Shown here: positions 50,654 through 59,182 of the stretch, in pieces
How the letters are laid out: each line of letters opens with the position of its first letter
How positions within the stretch are numbered: the first letter of the stretch is position 1
NCBI RefSeq assembly: GCF_008386495.1
Contig: NZ_VTHJ01000044.1
Coordinates: 20,760-84,759 of the forward strand
Reading direction: 5' to 3'
DNA: 64,000 bases
Source: Streptomyces tailanensis
GTDB lineage: Bacteria; Actinomycetota; Actinomycetes; Streptomycetales; Streptomycetaceae
Program-made: the position numbers and the translations under genes
The notes under the pieces: generated by a model
What the model saw: only the letters and a program-made list of their open reading frames with translations
What the model was told of the DNA's origin: nothing
Databases searched by the model: none

Positions 50654-52029
50654 GTGGCCCTGCTTTCGGAATAGTTGCTGGTGGAGGCCGCAGAGGTAGT
50701 CGTGGAGGTGCCCGCGCGGGCGATCGCCTCGCGGTAGTGCGCCACCGTGCCCTCGGCGGCCTTGGCCCAGGTGAACCGGGCCAGCACCCGCTCGCGTCCC
50801 GCTCGCCCGAGCCGTACGCCCAGCTCCGGGTCGCCCAGCAGCCGGTTCAGCGCGGCGGCCAGCGCCCCCGGGTCGCCCGGCGGCACCGCGAGGCAGGTCT
50901 CGCCGTCGGGTCCGGCGACCTCCGGGATGGCCCCGCCGGTGGTGGCGACCAGGGGCGTACCGGTGGCCATGGCCTCGGCGGCGGGCAGCGAGAACCCCTC
51001 GTACAGCGAGGGCACACAGGCGACCTCGGCCGAGCGGACCAGGTCGACAAGCTCGGCGTCGGAGATGCCCTTGACGAAGTCGACGACGCCTTCGAGGCCG
51101 TACCGCTCGATCGCCTGGGCGACCGGCCCCTCGGTGGGCCGCTTGCCGACGACGACCAAATGCGCCGCCGGGTGCTCGGTACGCACCTTCGCGAGCGCCT
51201 CGACAAGAAAGACAAGCCCCTTGAGCGGCACGTCCGCGCTGGAGGTGGTGACGATCCGGCCCGGTATTCGCGCCACGGACGGATCCGGCGAGAAGAGGTC
51301 GGTGTCGGCGCCGATGTGGACGACGTGGATACGGTCGTCGCGTACGCCGAGGTGGTCGACGATCTCCTGGCGGGAGGTGCCGGAGACGGTGAGCACGGAC
51401 GGCAGCCGCCGCGCGACCCGTTTCTGCATGCGCGTGAAGGCGTACCAGCGGCGCACGGACATCCGCCGCTGCCAGCCCTCGGCCGCGTCCAGCTCCAGCT
51501 GCCGGTCGACGGTGATGGGGTGGTGGATGGTGGTGACGAGGGGCGCGCCCACATCACCCAACAACCCGTACCCGAGGGTCTGGTTGTCGTGCACGACGTC
51601 GAACTCCGCGCGCCGGGCGCGCAGATGACGCCGGGCGCGGAGCGAGAAGGTGAGCGGCTCGGGGAAGCCGCCGGTCCACATCGTCGCCACTTCGAGGGCG
51701 TCCACCCAGTCGCGGTACTCGTCGCGCCCCGGGGTGCGGAAGGGGTCGGGCTGCCGGTAGAGGTCGAGGCTGGGCAGTTCGGTGAGGGAGAGCGCGCCCG
51801 GTCCGTCGACGGGGACGGCGTCCTCGTCGAGCACGGGGTAGGGCTGGGAGCCGATCACCTCGACCCGGTGGCCGAGGCGGGCGAGCTCGCGCGAGAGATG
51901 CCGTACGTAGACGCCCTGGCCCCCGCAGAACGGGTTCCCTTTATAGGTGAGGAGGGCAATGTCGAGCGGTCGCTCGCCGTCAGCGGCGAGGTCATGCCGG
52001 GACCCCGCCTGACTGGCCTCAGCGGTCAC
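50647..52029 (-). CDS. GT4-family glycosyltransferase
   Basis: 460 residues from GTG 52029 (an ATG/GTG at 52047 gives six more). GT-B fold: IALLTYKGNPFCGGQGVYVR at the N-terminus, RIHVVHIGADTDLFSPDPS, KRPTEGPVAQAIERYGLEGV and the donor-site block VPSLYEGFSLPAAEAMATGT PLVATTGGAIPEVAG (two adjoining pieces). Transfers a sugar from a nucleotide donor. First gene of the three-gene operon; divergent from the KstR-like repressor across an operator at 52084. Confidence 0.9.
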   Translation of the reverse strand: MTAEASQAGSRHDLAADGERPLDIALLTYKGNPFCGGQGVYVRHLSRELARLGHRVEVIGSQPYPVLDEDAVPVDGPGALSLTELPSLDLYRQPDPFRTPGRDEYRDWVDALEVATMWTGGFPEPLTFSLRARRHLRARRAEFDVVHDNQTLGYGLLGDVGAPLVTTIHHPITVDRQLELDAAEGWQRRMSVRRWYAFTRMQKRVARRLPSVLTVSGTSRQEIVDHLGVRDDRIHVVHIGADTDLFSPDPSVARIPGRIVTTSSADVPLKGLVFLVEALAKVRTEHPAAHLVVVGKRPTEGPVAQAIERYGLEGVVDFVKGISDAELVDLVRSAEVACVPSLYEGFSLPAAEAMATGTPLVATTGGAIPEVAGPDGETCLAVPPGDPGALAAALNRLLGDPELGVRLGRAGRERVLARFTWAKAAEGTVAHYREAIARAGTSTTTSAASTSNYSESRATC

Positions 52030-52083
52030 TCCTGGCCCCCTTCTCACTGCACTTTCCCGTGAGATTACGACGAGACGTTAATC

Positions 52084-52097
52084 TAGAACAAGTTTCA
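52084..52097. promoter_or_regulatory. KstR-type operator between glycosyltransferase and kstR-like genes
   Basis: TAGAACAAGTTTCA fits TNNAACNNGTTNNA at all fixed positions. It lies 149 bases before the repressor ATG and 55 bases before the divergent glycosyltransferase start, consistent with autoregulation and possibly control of the operon. Confidence 0.7.
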
Positions 52098-52245
52098 GAG
52101 TTGATCGTTCAAGAGGCTTTGAATCTACCGGCTGGTAGAACCGCTGCGAGGGGTGGATCAGGTGATTCACGCCACGGCACCGCCCTGGCATGCTGTCTGA
52201 TCGCATACCCTCACCGACCGTCACGACCGTCACGGAACGAGACCC

Positions 52246-52956
52246 ATGCCTGCGGAAGTCAAGGTGGAAGCCAGGAGCGCGGCCGGCGCACGACAGGACT
52301 CGCGGCCGGGCTCGCGACCGGACTCACGGCCGGATTCGCCGCCCCTCACGGAGCGGCAGGAGGCCCGTCGGCGCCGCATCCTGCACGCGAGCGCGCAGCT
52401 GGCCAGCCGGGGCGGTTTCGACGCCGTACAGATGCGCGAGGTGGCCGAGTCCTCCCAGGTCGCGCTGGGCACCCTCTACCGCTACTTCCCGTCCAAGATC
52501 CATCTGCTGGTCGCCACGATGCAGGCCCAGCTGGAGCACATGCACGGCACGCTCCGCAAGAAGCCGCCGACCGGCGAGACGGCCGCGGAGCGCGTCGCGG
52601 AAACGCTGATGCGCGCCTTCCGCGCCCTCCAGCGCGAGCCCCACCTCGCCGACGCCATGGTCCGCGCCCTCACTTTCGCCGACCGCAGCGTCAGCCCCGA
52701 GGTCGACCAGGTCTCCCACCAGACCACCGCGATCATTCTCGACGCCATGGGCCTCGACCACCCCACCCCCGAGCAGCTGTCGGCGGTCCGCGTCATCGAA
52801 CACACCTGGCACTCGGCCCTGGTCACCTGGCTCTCCGGCCGCGCCTCCATCGCCCAGGTGAAGATCGACATCGAGACGGTGTGCCGCTTGATCGATCTGA
52901 CGGCACCGGAGGACAGGAAGCAGCCCCGGCGGCACCAGGGCCACCGGGGCATGTGA
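52246..52956 (+). CDS. kstR: KstR-like TetR-family repressor
   Basis: 236 residues from ATG 52246. After a disordered N-terminus with repeated RPDS units, the TetR DNA-binding domain (42-90) reads LASRGGFDAVQMREVAESSQ and VALGTLYRYFPSKIHLLV, nearly the sequence of mycobacterial KstR in its recognition helix. The ligand domain keeps the KstR signature ALTFADRSVSPEVDQV and TWHSALVTWLSGRAS. KstR represses cholesterol/lipid-degradation genes and is released by a CoA-thioester. A matching operator lies upstream (52084) and two others are in the window (35620, 58024). Confidence 0.85.
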   Translation: MPAEVKVEARSAAGARQDSRPGSRPDSRPDSPPLTERQEARRRRILHASAQLASRGGFDAVQMREVAESSQVALGTLYRYFPSKIHLLVATMQAQLEHMHGTLRKKPPTGETAAERVAETLMRAFRALQREPHLADAMVRALTFADRSVSPEVDQVSHQTTAIILDAMGLDHPTPEQLSAVRVIEHTWHSALVTWLSGRASIAQVKIDIETVCRLIDLTAPEDRKQPRRHQGHRGM

Positions 52957-52972
52957 AAGACCTACGAGACGG

Positions 52973-53084
52973 GTTCCCTGCGCCGGTATTACCCGGATCA
53001 GGTATTGGGGGTCGCCTTCCAGTCCTGTCCCAGCGACCTTCCGGCCTCTCAGCCCAACCGTCGACGTCGGCACCAGCGGAGTCT
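52973..53084 (-). promoter_or_regulatory. TPP (thiamine pyrophosphate) riboswitch, orphan
   Basis: On the minus strand the two hallmark pieces of the THI element are present: TTGGGCTGAGAGG near 53044-53056 and CCTGATCCGGGTAATACCGG followed by CGCAGGGA near 52977-53001. GCTGG near 53075 can pair with CCGGC to form P2. A -35/-10-like TTGCGT...TTATAT lies about 100 bases upstream. The RNA points at the 3' end of the convergent kstR-like gene; no thiamine gene lies downstream. A GCCCCGG/CCGGGGC hairpin (52923-52950) follows. Confidence 0.8.
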
Positions 53085-53285
53085 GACCTCTCGCAAATGT
53101 CGGCTACTCCGGTTGGACTCCCTCACTCGTCCCGTAGGCCGACTTTCAGGATATAACACCCTTATTCGTACGCAACCCCCAGATGGGATTTTTTACCCAT
53201 GGTGAAGTCGGGAGTGGGGGCGTGCGAGCCGCGTGGGGCCCGCCGCAGGCGGAGGGCTCCACGCGGGACTCACCTTGTCCGGAGG

Positions 53286-54860
53286 TCAGAAGCCGCCGGC
53301 CAACCCCGGGATCCCCCGAGGCGTCGGCAGCGGCAGCGGGTTGGCGCCGCTGCTCTCGCGTGCCGGAGCGGCCTTGCAGGTCACATCCTTCGCCGGCAGC
53401 TTGCCGGTGGTCAGGTAGACCGTGGCCGTCTTGTCCGCGCACGACTTGGAGCCGTAGATGCCGTGTCCGACACCTCCGACGACCGTGACCATCTTCGCGC
53501 CCTTCATGACACGGCGCAGGCCCTGGCCGCTGGTCAGCGGGGTCTGGGAATCCCACTCGTTCTGCAGGATCAACGCGCCGACCTTGTTGCCGATCCTGGT
53601 GGCGGGCTCACTGCCGTTCTTCTTCCAGAACGCGCACGGCTTGATGTTGGACGCGAAGTCGCCGTACAGCGGATACCTGCCCTTGTCCCGGATCGCGTCC
53701 CTGCGGTACTGCTCGGGGTCGCGCGGCCAGTTGCGGGTGTCGGCGCAGAGGACGGTCCAGAAGCTGGCGGTGCCGTTGTCCGCGGGCACGGCGCGACCGA
53801 ACGACGGCGGAAGCGGCGTGGCCGTCCTGGTCTCCCGGTCACCGGACGGGCGCCTGCCCTCGGCGGCCTTCTTCAGCTCGACGACCGTCTCGGCGGCGTC
53901 GCGCACACTGAAGAACATGGCACGGCCGCCGGAGCGGATGTCATCACCGGTCAGCTCGGTCCCGTCGAGGTCGATGGGCTCGCGGTCGGCCTGGGCGATC
54001 AGGTCGTAGAAGGTCTTGCGGACCGCCTGGGGGGTGTTCCCCAGCTTGTACGTGGCGTTCCGCTCGGCGGTCCACTGGGTCCACCTGGTGAAGGCGGGCT
54101 CGCTGCCCTCCGCCCAGACCTGGATCATGCCGCGCCAGATCCGCGCCGGGTCGACGGCGCTGTCCAGCACGAAACGGTCGGAGCGCTTGGGGAACATCTG
54201 CGTGTAGACCGCGCCGAGGTAGGTGCCGTACGAGTACCCCAGGTAGGAGATCTTCTTCTCGCCGAGTACGGCACGGATCACGTCCATGTCCCGGGCGGTG
54301 TTGCGGGTGCTGATGTGGCGCAGCTTGTCGCCCTGTTTGGCGTGGCACTTCTCGGCGACGGTTCGCGCCCACTTCACGTCCTTGGCGAACGTCTCGGGTT
54401 TGTACGCCCGTTCCCAGTTCTGTTCCTGGTCCGTCAGGCCGCAGCCGACGGGAGAGCTCTGGCCGACGCCTCGCGGGTCGAAGCCCACGAGGTCGTACTT
54501 GCGCTTCACGGACTTCGGCAGCTCGCTCGCCAACAGCTGCGGCATGTCGACGCCCGTACCCCCCGGGCCACCGGGGTTGATCAGGAGCACACCGCGACGC
54601 TCGCTCTTGGTGCTCGTCTTCAGCCTCGATATCGCGAGATCGAGCTTCTTGCCTTTGGGGCGGCTGTAGTCGAGGGGCACCTTGATCGTGGCGCACTGGA
54701 AGGCCTTCGGCATCTCTTTGTCGCAGCGGTGCCATGCCGGCTTCTGCTTGAGGTACTGGCTCAGGGGATCTGCGGCGGATGCCGTAGCCGGTGCGATCGC
54801 GGGTACCAGGGCGGCGACTGTACTGACCGCCAGGAAAGAAGCTGTTCGACTTCTTCGCAC
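53286..54860 (-). CDS. Secreted alpha/beta hydrolase, tripeptidyl-aminopeptidase type
   Basis: 524 residues from GTG 54860. Signal peptide RRSRTASFLAVSTVAALVPA with cleavage near ATASA. GVLLINPGGPGGTGVDMPQL is the oxyanion region, LVGFDPRGVGQSSP follows, and GYSYGTYLGAVY carries the nucleophile Ser. The C-terminal TAP-like domain has ILQNEWDSQTPLTSGQGLRR with Asp and VVGGVGHGIYGSKSC with His. It removes tripeptides or acyl groups outside the cell, as in Streptomyces Tap/SlpD-E. Confidence 0.92.
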   Translation of the reverse strand: MRRSRTASFLAVSTVAALVPAIAPATASAADPLSQYLKQKPAWHRCDKEMPKAFQCATIKVPLDYSRPKGKKLDLAISRLKTSTKSERRGVLLINPGGPGGTGVDMPQLLASELPKSVKRKYDLVGFDPRGVGQSSPVGCGLTDQEQNWERAYKPETFAKDVKWARTVAEKCHAKQGDKLRHISTRNTARDMDVIRAVLGEKKISYLGYSYGTYLGAVYTQMFPKRSDRFVLDSAVDPARIWRGMIQVWAEGSEPAFTRWTQWTAERNATYKLGNTPQAVRKTFYDLIAQADREPIDLDGTELTGDDIRSGGRAMFFSVRDAAETVVELKKAAEGRRPSGDRETRTATPLPPSFGRAVPADNGTASFWTVLCADTRNWPRDPEQYRRDAIRDKGRYPLYGDFASNIKPCAFWKKNGSEPATRIGNKVGALILQNEWDSQTPLTSGQGLRRVMKGAKMVTVVGGVGHGIYGSKSCADKTATVYLTTGKLPAKDVTCKAAPARESSGANPLPLPTPRGIPGLAGGF

Positions 54861-55028
54861 GTGGGGGGTCCTCGGGGTAGTTGCGTGTGAGACGCACTAA
54901 CCCTTTCGTGCACTGGAGTTGAGCGAATCCACCAGAGAGACAGGATTGCTCCGACCACGGATGGAGGGACAGGGCATGACGGATGGTCCCGGAGTCGGAC
55001 AACCAAGTCCGGCTCCGCGACGTCTTGC

Positions 55029-55913
55029 TCAAGTGGGCTTCATGGCCGCCTGATCCATGACCTCCAGCCCGCTCCAGCTCCGCCCGACCGCCGTCTCCCC
55101 CGCCCAGCGGTCCAGCAGTCGTCGGGCCTCGTCCTCCGGGGCCGCCAGGCAGACGCGCTGGGTGCCGCCGTGGACGCCCTGTTCCTTGTGGATGGTGCCC
55201 TCGCTGCAGCAGGCGCAGTAGGTCTGAACGCTGCTGGCGGGTTCCGCGCCGAAGTCGTGGTCGGTGAAGAGGGCGAGTAGGGACTCCAGATCGGTGCGCT
55301 CGGCCGCGGCGACCGTCACCGACAGGGTGGGGAGGTCGGAAGGTTCGAAGAGGAGGAGTTCGTCGAAGACGGGGTAGGTCGTGCCGTTGACGACGCGTTC
55401 GCCCTTGGGTTCGCCGTCGTGGACGACGATCTCGCCGTAGCGGCGGCCGCCGGTCACGGGCACGTTGACGACACGGCCGCGGGTCGGGCAGAGGCGTTCC
55501 ATCCACACGACCTCGCGTTCGCCGTCGGTGTCCAGGCGGACGCAGGCCGCACCGAAGCGGCCGTTGATCTCGCCCTCGCCGTCCGGGAGTTCGAAGCCGA
55601 AGCCGGACCAGGCGTCGCGGGCCGTGGTCCAGTCGCGGCGGATCGTGGCCGCGATGCCGAGGTTCCAGTACGCCGGGTCACCCTCCCCGCGTGGTGCGCG
55701 GGCGGCGGCCTGGACGCCGAGTTCGTACGCCTTCTCCCAGTTGCGCAGGAACTTGTGGCCGAGCGCGGCGTCGTACCACCACTCCGCGCTCGGCTTCTCG
55801 TCCGGGTAGTGGGCGAGTACGCGTTCGTAGAGGTCGGCGGCGCGCTGCCACTCCTCGGCGTCCCAGGCCGCGTACGCCTGCTTGATCAGTTGCTTGGCCT
55901 CGGACTTCCGCAC
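55029..55913 (-). CDS. Tetratricopeptide-repeat protein
   Basis: 294 residues from GTG 55913. The first 95 residues are TPR helices (AYAAWDAEEWQRAADLYERV, FLRNWEKAYELGVQAA, YWNLGIAATIRRDWTTARDA). The rest is a globular domain with VWMERLCPTRGRVVNVPVTG and CACCSEGTIHKEQG, the cysteine cluster being a possible metal site. Orthologues occur across Streptomyces without a name. Its start lies 48 bases from the ferredoxin stop on the same strand. Confidence 0.82.
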   Translation of the reverse strand: MRKSEAKQLIKQAYAAWDAEEWQRAADLYERVLAHYPDEKPSAEWWYDAALGHKFLRNWEKAYELGVQAAARAPRGEGDPAYWNLGIAATIRRDWTTARDAWSGFGFELPDGEGEINGRFGAACVRLDTDGEREVVWMERLCPTRGRVVNVPVTGGRRYGEIVVHDGEPKGERVVNGTTYPVFDELLLFEPSDLPTLSVTVAAAERTDLESLLALFTDHDFGAEPASSVQTYCACCSEGTIHKEQGVHGGTQRVCLAAPEDEARRLLDRWAGETAVGRSWSGLEVMDQAAMKPT

Positions 55914-55960
55914 GCTTCCCCGCCCCGGTCGTTCCTGGTGACGACCGCGAGCGTAAGCCC

Positions 55961-56197
55961 CTACTCCTCCGGCGGGAACACCGGCTCCCCGCTCCCGAGC
56001 AGGGTGATCGTGATCGCCTCCACCGGGCAGCCCTCCGCCGCCTTCAGGACGTGTTCGGTGGCGTCGGCCTCCGGGGCGGCGGGGTGGGACTGCATGGCGG
56101 AGTCGAGGTGGAAGGCGTCGGGGGCGAGGTGGGTGCACTGGGCGGAGCCGATGCAGAGGGCGCGGTCGACCTCCACATGCCAGCGGTCGCCCATCAC
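55961..56197 (-). CDS. 3Fe-4S ferredoxin
   Basis: 78 residues from ATG 56197 (or the next ATG). VEVDRALCIGSAQCTHLAPD and AAEGCPVEAITI give the three-cysteine pattern of single [3Fe-4S] ferredoxins that feed cytochrome P450s or dehydrogenases. Its start overlaps the aldehyde dehydrogenase stop by four bases, so the two are translationally coupled, as with KstR-linked ferredoxin/aldehyde dehydrogenase genes in mycobacteria. Confidence 0.9.
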   Translation of the reverse strand: MMGDRWHVEVDRALCIGSAQCTHLAPDAFHLDSAMQSHPAAPEADATEHVLKAAEGCPVEAITITLLGSGEPVFPPEE

Positions 56198-57684
56198 CCG
56201 ACGCCCTTCCCCGCGACGACGGTGGCGGGCGGCTCGTATCCGGCGGGCAGGTGGATCATCTTGTGCTCCAGGTACTCGCCGTAGCCCTCGGGGCCGAACT
56301 CCCTCCCCAGGCCGGAGTTCTTGTAGCCGCCGAAGGGGCCGAGCATGTCGAGGCTGAAGGTGTTGACGGAATAGGTGCCAGTACGGACCTGGCGGGCGAT
56401 GTCGATGCCGCGTTCGGTGTCGGCGGTCCAGACGCTGCCGCTGAGGCCGTAGTCGGAGTCGTTGGCGATCTTCACGGCTTCGGACTCGTCGCCGTACGGG
56501 AGGAGGCAGATCACCGGGCCGAAGATCTCCTCGCGGGCGATGCGCATGGTGTTGTCGACGTCGCCGAAGAGGGTCGGTTCGACGTACCAGCCGCGGTCGA
56601 GGCCGGGTGGGCGGCCGCCGCCGGTGAGGATCTTGGCGCCCTCCTCCTGGCCGATGCGGATGTAGTCGAGGCTGCGGCGCTGCTGGCGCTGGGCGACGAG
56701 TGGGCCGAGTTCGGTGGCCGGGTCGAGGGGGTCGCCCACCTTGAGCGCGGAGGCCGCCGCCGCGAAGGCCTCGGCGAACTCGTCGTAGCGGGAGCGGGGG
56801 ACGAGGATGCGGGTCTGGGCGACACAGGCCTGGCCGTTGATCATCCAGGCGAAGGGGGCGATGCCGGCGACGGCGGTCCGCGCGTCGGCGTCCGGCAGGA
56901 TCACGGCCGCCGACTTGCCGCCCAGTTCGAGGGTGACGCGGGTGAGGTTGCGGGCGCAGACCTCCATGACCCGTTTGCCGGCGGCGACCGAGCCGGTGAA
57001 GGAGACCTTGTCGACGCCCGGGTGTCCGACCAGGTACTCGCTGACCTCACGCTCGGCCGGGAGGATGGACAGAACCCCCTCGGGCAGGCCGGCCTCCGCC
57101 GCGATCTCCGCCAACAGGTAGGCGTCCAGGGGGGTTTCGGGCGAGACCTTCAGGATCGCCGGGCAGCCCGCGAGGAGGGCGGGGGCGAGTTTGGCGGCCG
57201 CGGTGAACTGCGGCACGTTCCACGGGACGACGGCCGCGACGACCCCGACCGGTTCGCGCCGCACGAGGATCTTCCCGAGTACGCCGTCACGCCGCTCCTC
57301 GTACGTGAAGTCGCGGGCGGTGGTGATCGCCGCGTCCCATGCCATCAGCGAGGCGAGCGCCTGGATCATCACGCTGGAGGTGTACGGGGTGCCGTTCTGC
57401 GCGCTGATGAGGCGGGCGAAGTCCTCGTGGCGTACGGCGAAGGCGTCCTTGATCCGGGTGACGACCGCGATCCGCTCGTCGAGGGTCATACGCGGCCAGG
57501 GGCCGTCGTCGAAGGCCTGCCGCGCGGCGGCCACGGCCCGGTCGACATCCGCACGCGAGGCGTGCGGTACGCGCCCGATGACCTCCTCCGTGTGCGGCGA
57601 GACCACCTCGATGACGTCCGCACCCAGCGGGTCGGTCAGCTCCCCGCCGATGAACAGTTGTCCGTGTTCCACGAGCTCGGTCAT
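56194..57684 (-). CDS. Aldehyde dehydrogenase (NAD+)
   Basis: 496 residues from ATG 57684. Family motifs are complete: VVPWNVPQFTAAAKLAPALL, FTGSVAAGKRVMEVCARNLT, VTLELGGKSAAVILPDAD with the general-base Glu and MINGQACVAQTRILVPRSRY with the catalytic Cys, then EEIFGPVICLLPYGDESEAV. It oxidises aldehydes to acids. Upstream lie a GAACTG-N4-CAGTTC palindrome (57746) and the KstR-type operator shared with the divergent MBL gene. Confidence 0.93.
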   Translation of the reverse strand: MTELVEHGQLFIGGELTDPLGADVIEVVSPHTEEVIGRVPHASRADVDRAVAAARQAFDDGPWPRMTLDERIAVVTRIKDAFAVRHEDFARLISAQNGTPYTSSVMIQALASLMAWDAAITTARDFTYEERRDGVLGKILVRREPVGVVAAVVPWNVPQFTAAAKLAPALLAGCPAILKVSPETPLDAYLLAEIAAEAGLPEGVLSILPAEREVSEYLVGHPGVDKVSFTGSVAAGKRVMEVCARNLTRVTLELGGKSAAVILPDADARTAVAGIAPFAWMINGQACVAQTRILVPRSRYDEFAEAFAAAASALKVGDPLDPATELGPLVAQRQQRRSLDYIRIGQEEGAKILTGGGRPPGLDRGWYVEPTLFGDVDNTMRIAREEIFGPVICLLPYGDESEAVKIANDSDYGLSGSVWTADTERGIDIARQVRTGTYSVNTFSLDMLGPFGGYKNSGLGREFGPEGYGEYLEHKMIHLPAGYEPPATVVAGKGVG

Positions 57685-57745
57685 GGACTGCCGCCTCCCG
57701 GAGCCAGGTCATCTCAGCAACTTCTCTGATGATCCATCAGACAAG

Positions 57746-57761
57746 GAACTGATACCAGTTC
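57746..57761. promoter_or_regulatory. Candidate TetR-type operator near the aldehyde dehydrogenase gene
   Basis: GAACTGATACCAGTTC is a perfect inverted repeat (GAACTG / CAGTTC, four-base spacer) 62 bases before the aldehyde dehydrogenase start. It resembles, but does not match, the KstR motif, because the AAC and GTT half-sites are eight bases apart rather than two. Confidence 0.5.
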
Positions 57762-57804
57762 TATTGAGAGGAGTCCATGGGGGCGGGAATGTCCGGCGGG
57801 TGCG

Positions 57805-57960
57805 GGTGAGTGGGGGCTTGTCGCGCCCACGCGGCGGAGCCGCAAATCGACACAGCCCCGCGCCCCTGAAAGACAAAAAGCACGGGGCGCAGCCCCCGCT
57901 TTTCGAGGGGCGCGGGGAACTGCGCGAGCAACCACAACCCACCCGCACCCGCCACACAAA
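57805..57960. repeat. Dispersed Streptomyces intergenic repeat
   Basis: The segment contains GAGGGGCGCGGGGAACTGCG and the inverted CCCCGCGCCCCTGAAAGAC in part. From memory this block recurs between genes in many Streptomyces genomes. The two arms (CCCCGCGCCCC and GGGGCGCGGGG) can form a strong hairpin. It is not itself coding. Confidence 0.65.
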
Positions 57961-58023
57961 CAGCACCCCCGAGCCCTTGGGCGCCCTGGCGGGGGCGAAG
58001 AAGATACGACAGCAACCCCTCAC

Positions 58024-58037
58024 TGGAACCCGTTCTA
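58024..58037. promoter_or_regulatory. KstR-type operator upstream of the MBL-fold gene
   Basis: TGGAACCCGTTCTA fits TNNAACNNGTTNNA completely. It ends 15 bases before the ATG at 58053, so a bound repressor would block the promoter or start region of the MBL gene; the aldehyde dehydrogenase gene is divergent 340 bases away. Confidence 0.75.
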
Positions 58038-58052
58038 GTTATAGTGGGGACC

Positions 58053-59081
58053 ATGGCGCAGACGGTCGAGCACGGCGGCGGCGTACGCTCCATCGAGGTC
58101 CCCATCCCGGACAACCCACTGGGCCACACCCTCATATACGTCGTCGACACAGACCGCGGCCCGGTACTGATCGACACCGGCTGGGACGACCCGACATCGT
58201 GGGACACCCTCACCGCGGGACTGACCGCATGCGGAACGACCGTCGAGGAGATCCACGGCGTCGTCATCACCCACCACCACCCCGACCACCACGGCCTCTC
58301 AAACGCGGTGCGCGAGGCATCGGGCGCATGGATCGCGATGCACGCCGCGGACACGGCGATCGTACGGCGCACCCGGAGCACCGGCCCGGACCTCTGGTTC
58401 TCGTACATGAGGGACAAGCTCACCGCCGCGGGCGCCCCCGAAGAACACCTCGCGCCCCTCCGCACCCCCAGCCGCCCCCGCGCCCTCCCCGGCTTCTCCC
58501 CCGCCCTGCCCGACCGCGAGATCGTCCCCGGCGAACTCCTCGACCTCCCCGGCCGCCGTCTCCGCGCGATCTGGACCCCGGGCCACACCCCCGGCCACGT
58601 CTGCCTCCACCTGGAGGAGGCCCACCCCGCCCAGCTCCCGGGCCATGGCCGCCTGTTCTCCGGCGACCACCTGCTCCCCGAGATCAGCCCGCACATCGGC
58701 CTGTACGAGGACCCGGACGACGACACGGTCACGGACCCCCTCGGCGACTACCTCGACTCCCTCGAACGCGTCGGCCGCCTCGCTCCCGCCGAGATCCTCC
58801 CGGCCCACCAGTACGCGTTCACGGACTCGGCGGGCCGGGTACGGGAGTTGCTGGCCCACCACGAGTCCCGGCTCACCGGCCTGCTCGCCCTGCTCGCCGA
58901 GCCCCTCACCGCCTGGCAGCTCGCCGAACGCATGCAGTGGAACCGCCCCTGGGACCGCATCCCCTTCGGTTCACGCAACATCGCCGTCTCCGAGGCCGAG
59001 GCCCACCTCCGCCGCCTGGTGAAACTGGGGCGGGCGGAGGCGGTGGCGGGGAGCGAGCCGGTGACGTACGTCGCGGTGTGA
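58053..59081 (+). CDS. MBL-fold metallo-hydrolase
   Basis: 342 residues from ATG 58053 (GTG 58044 is possible). The metal motif GVVITHHHPDHHGLSNAV (HxHxDH) is complete, followed by TPGHTPGHVCLHLEEAHP and FSGDHLLPEISPHIG, and PAHQYAFTDSAG carries the last histidine. A C-terminal winged-helix-like part (ERMQWNRPWDRIPFG) is typical of lactamase-like hydrolases of the CoA/lactone type. Control by the KstR-like repressor is inferred from the operator at 58024. Confidence 0.9.
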   Translation: MAQTVEHGGGVRSIEVPIPDNPLGHTLIYVVDTDRGPVLIDTGWDDPTSWDTLTAGLTACGTTVEEIHGVVITHHHPDHHGLSNAVREASGAWIAMHAADTAIVRRTRSTGPDLWFSYMRDKLTAAGAPEEHLAPLRTPSRPRALPGFSPALPDREIVPGELLDLPGRRLRAIWTPGHTPGHVCLHLEEAHPAQLPGHGRLFSGDHLLPEISPHIGLYEDPDDDTVTDPLGDYLDSLERVGRLAPAEILPAHQYAFTDSAGRVRELLAHHESRLTGLLALLAEPLTAWQLAERMQWNRPWDRIPFGSRNIAVSEAEAHLRRLVKLGRAEAVAGSEPVTYVAV

Positions 59082-59182
59082 GGAGACGTGCGAGCAGATT
59101 CCCGCGAAAGAAGCCCTGAACGGCACGCATAGATCGCCGGTGGTCCTCGCGTCCTTGTGAGCGTCAGGAAACGGGAGGGCCC

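Noticed and set aside
52324..53073. 249-codon minus-strand frame downstream of the TPP riboswitch
   Set aside because: Would make the riboswitch non-orphan, but the frame is antisense to the KstR-like gene and has no thiamine-gene motifs.
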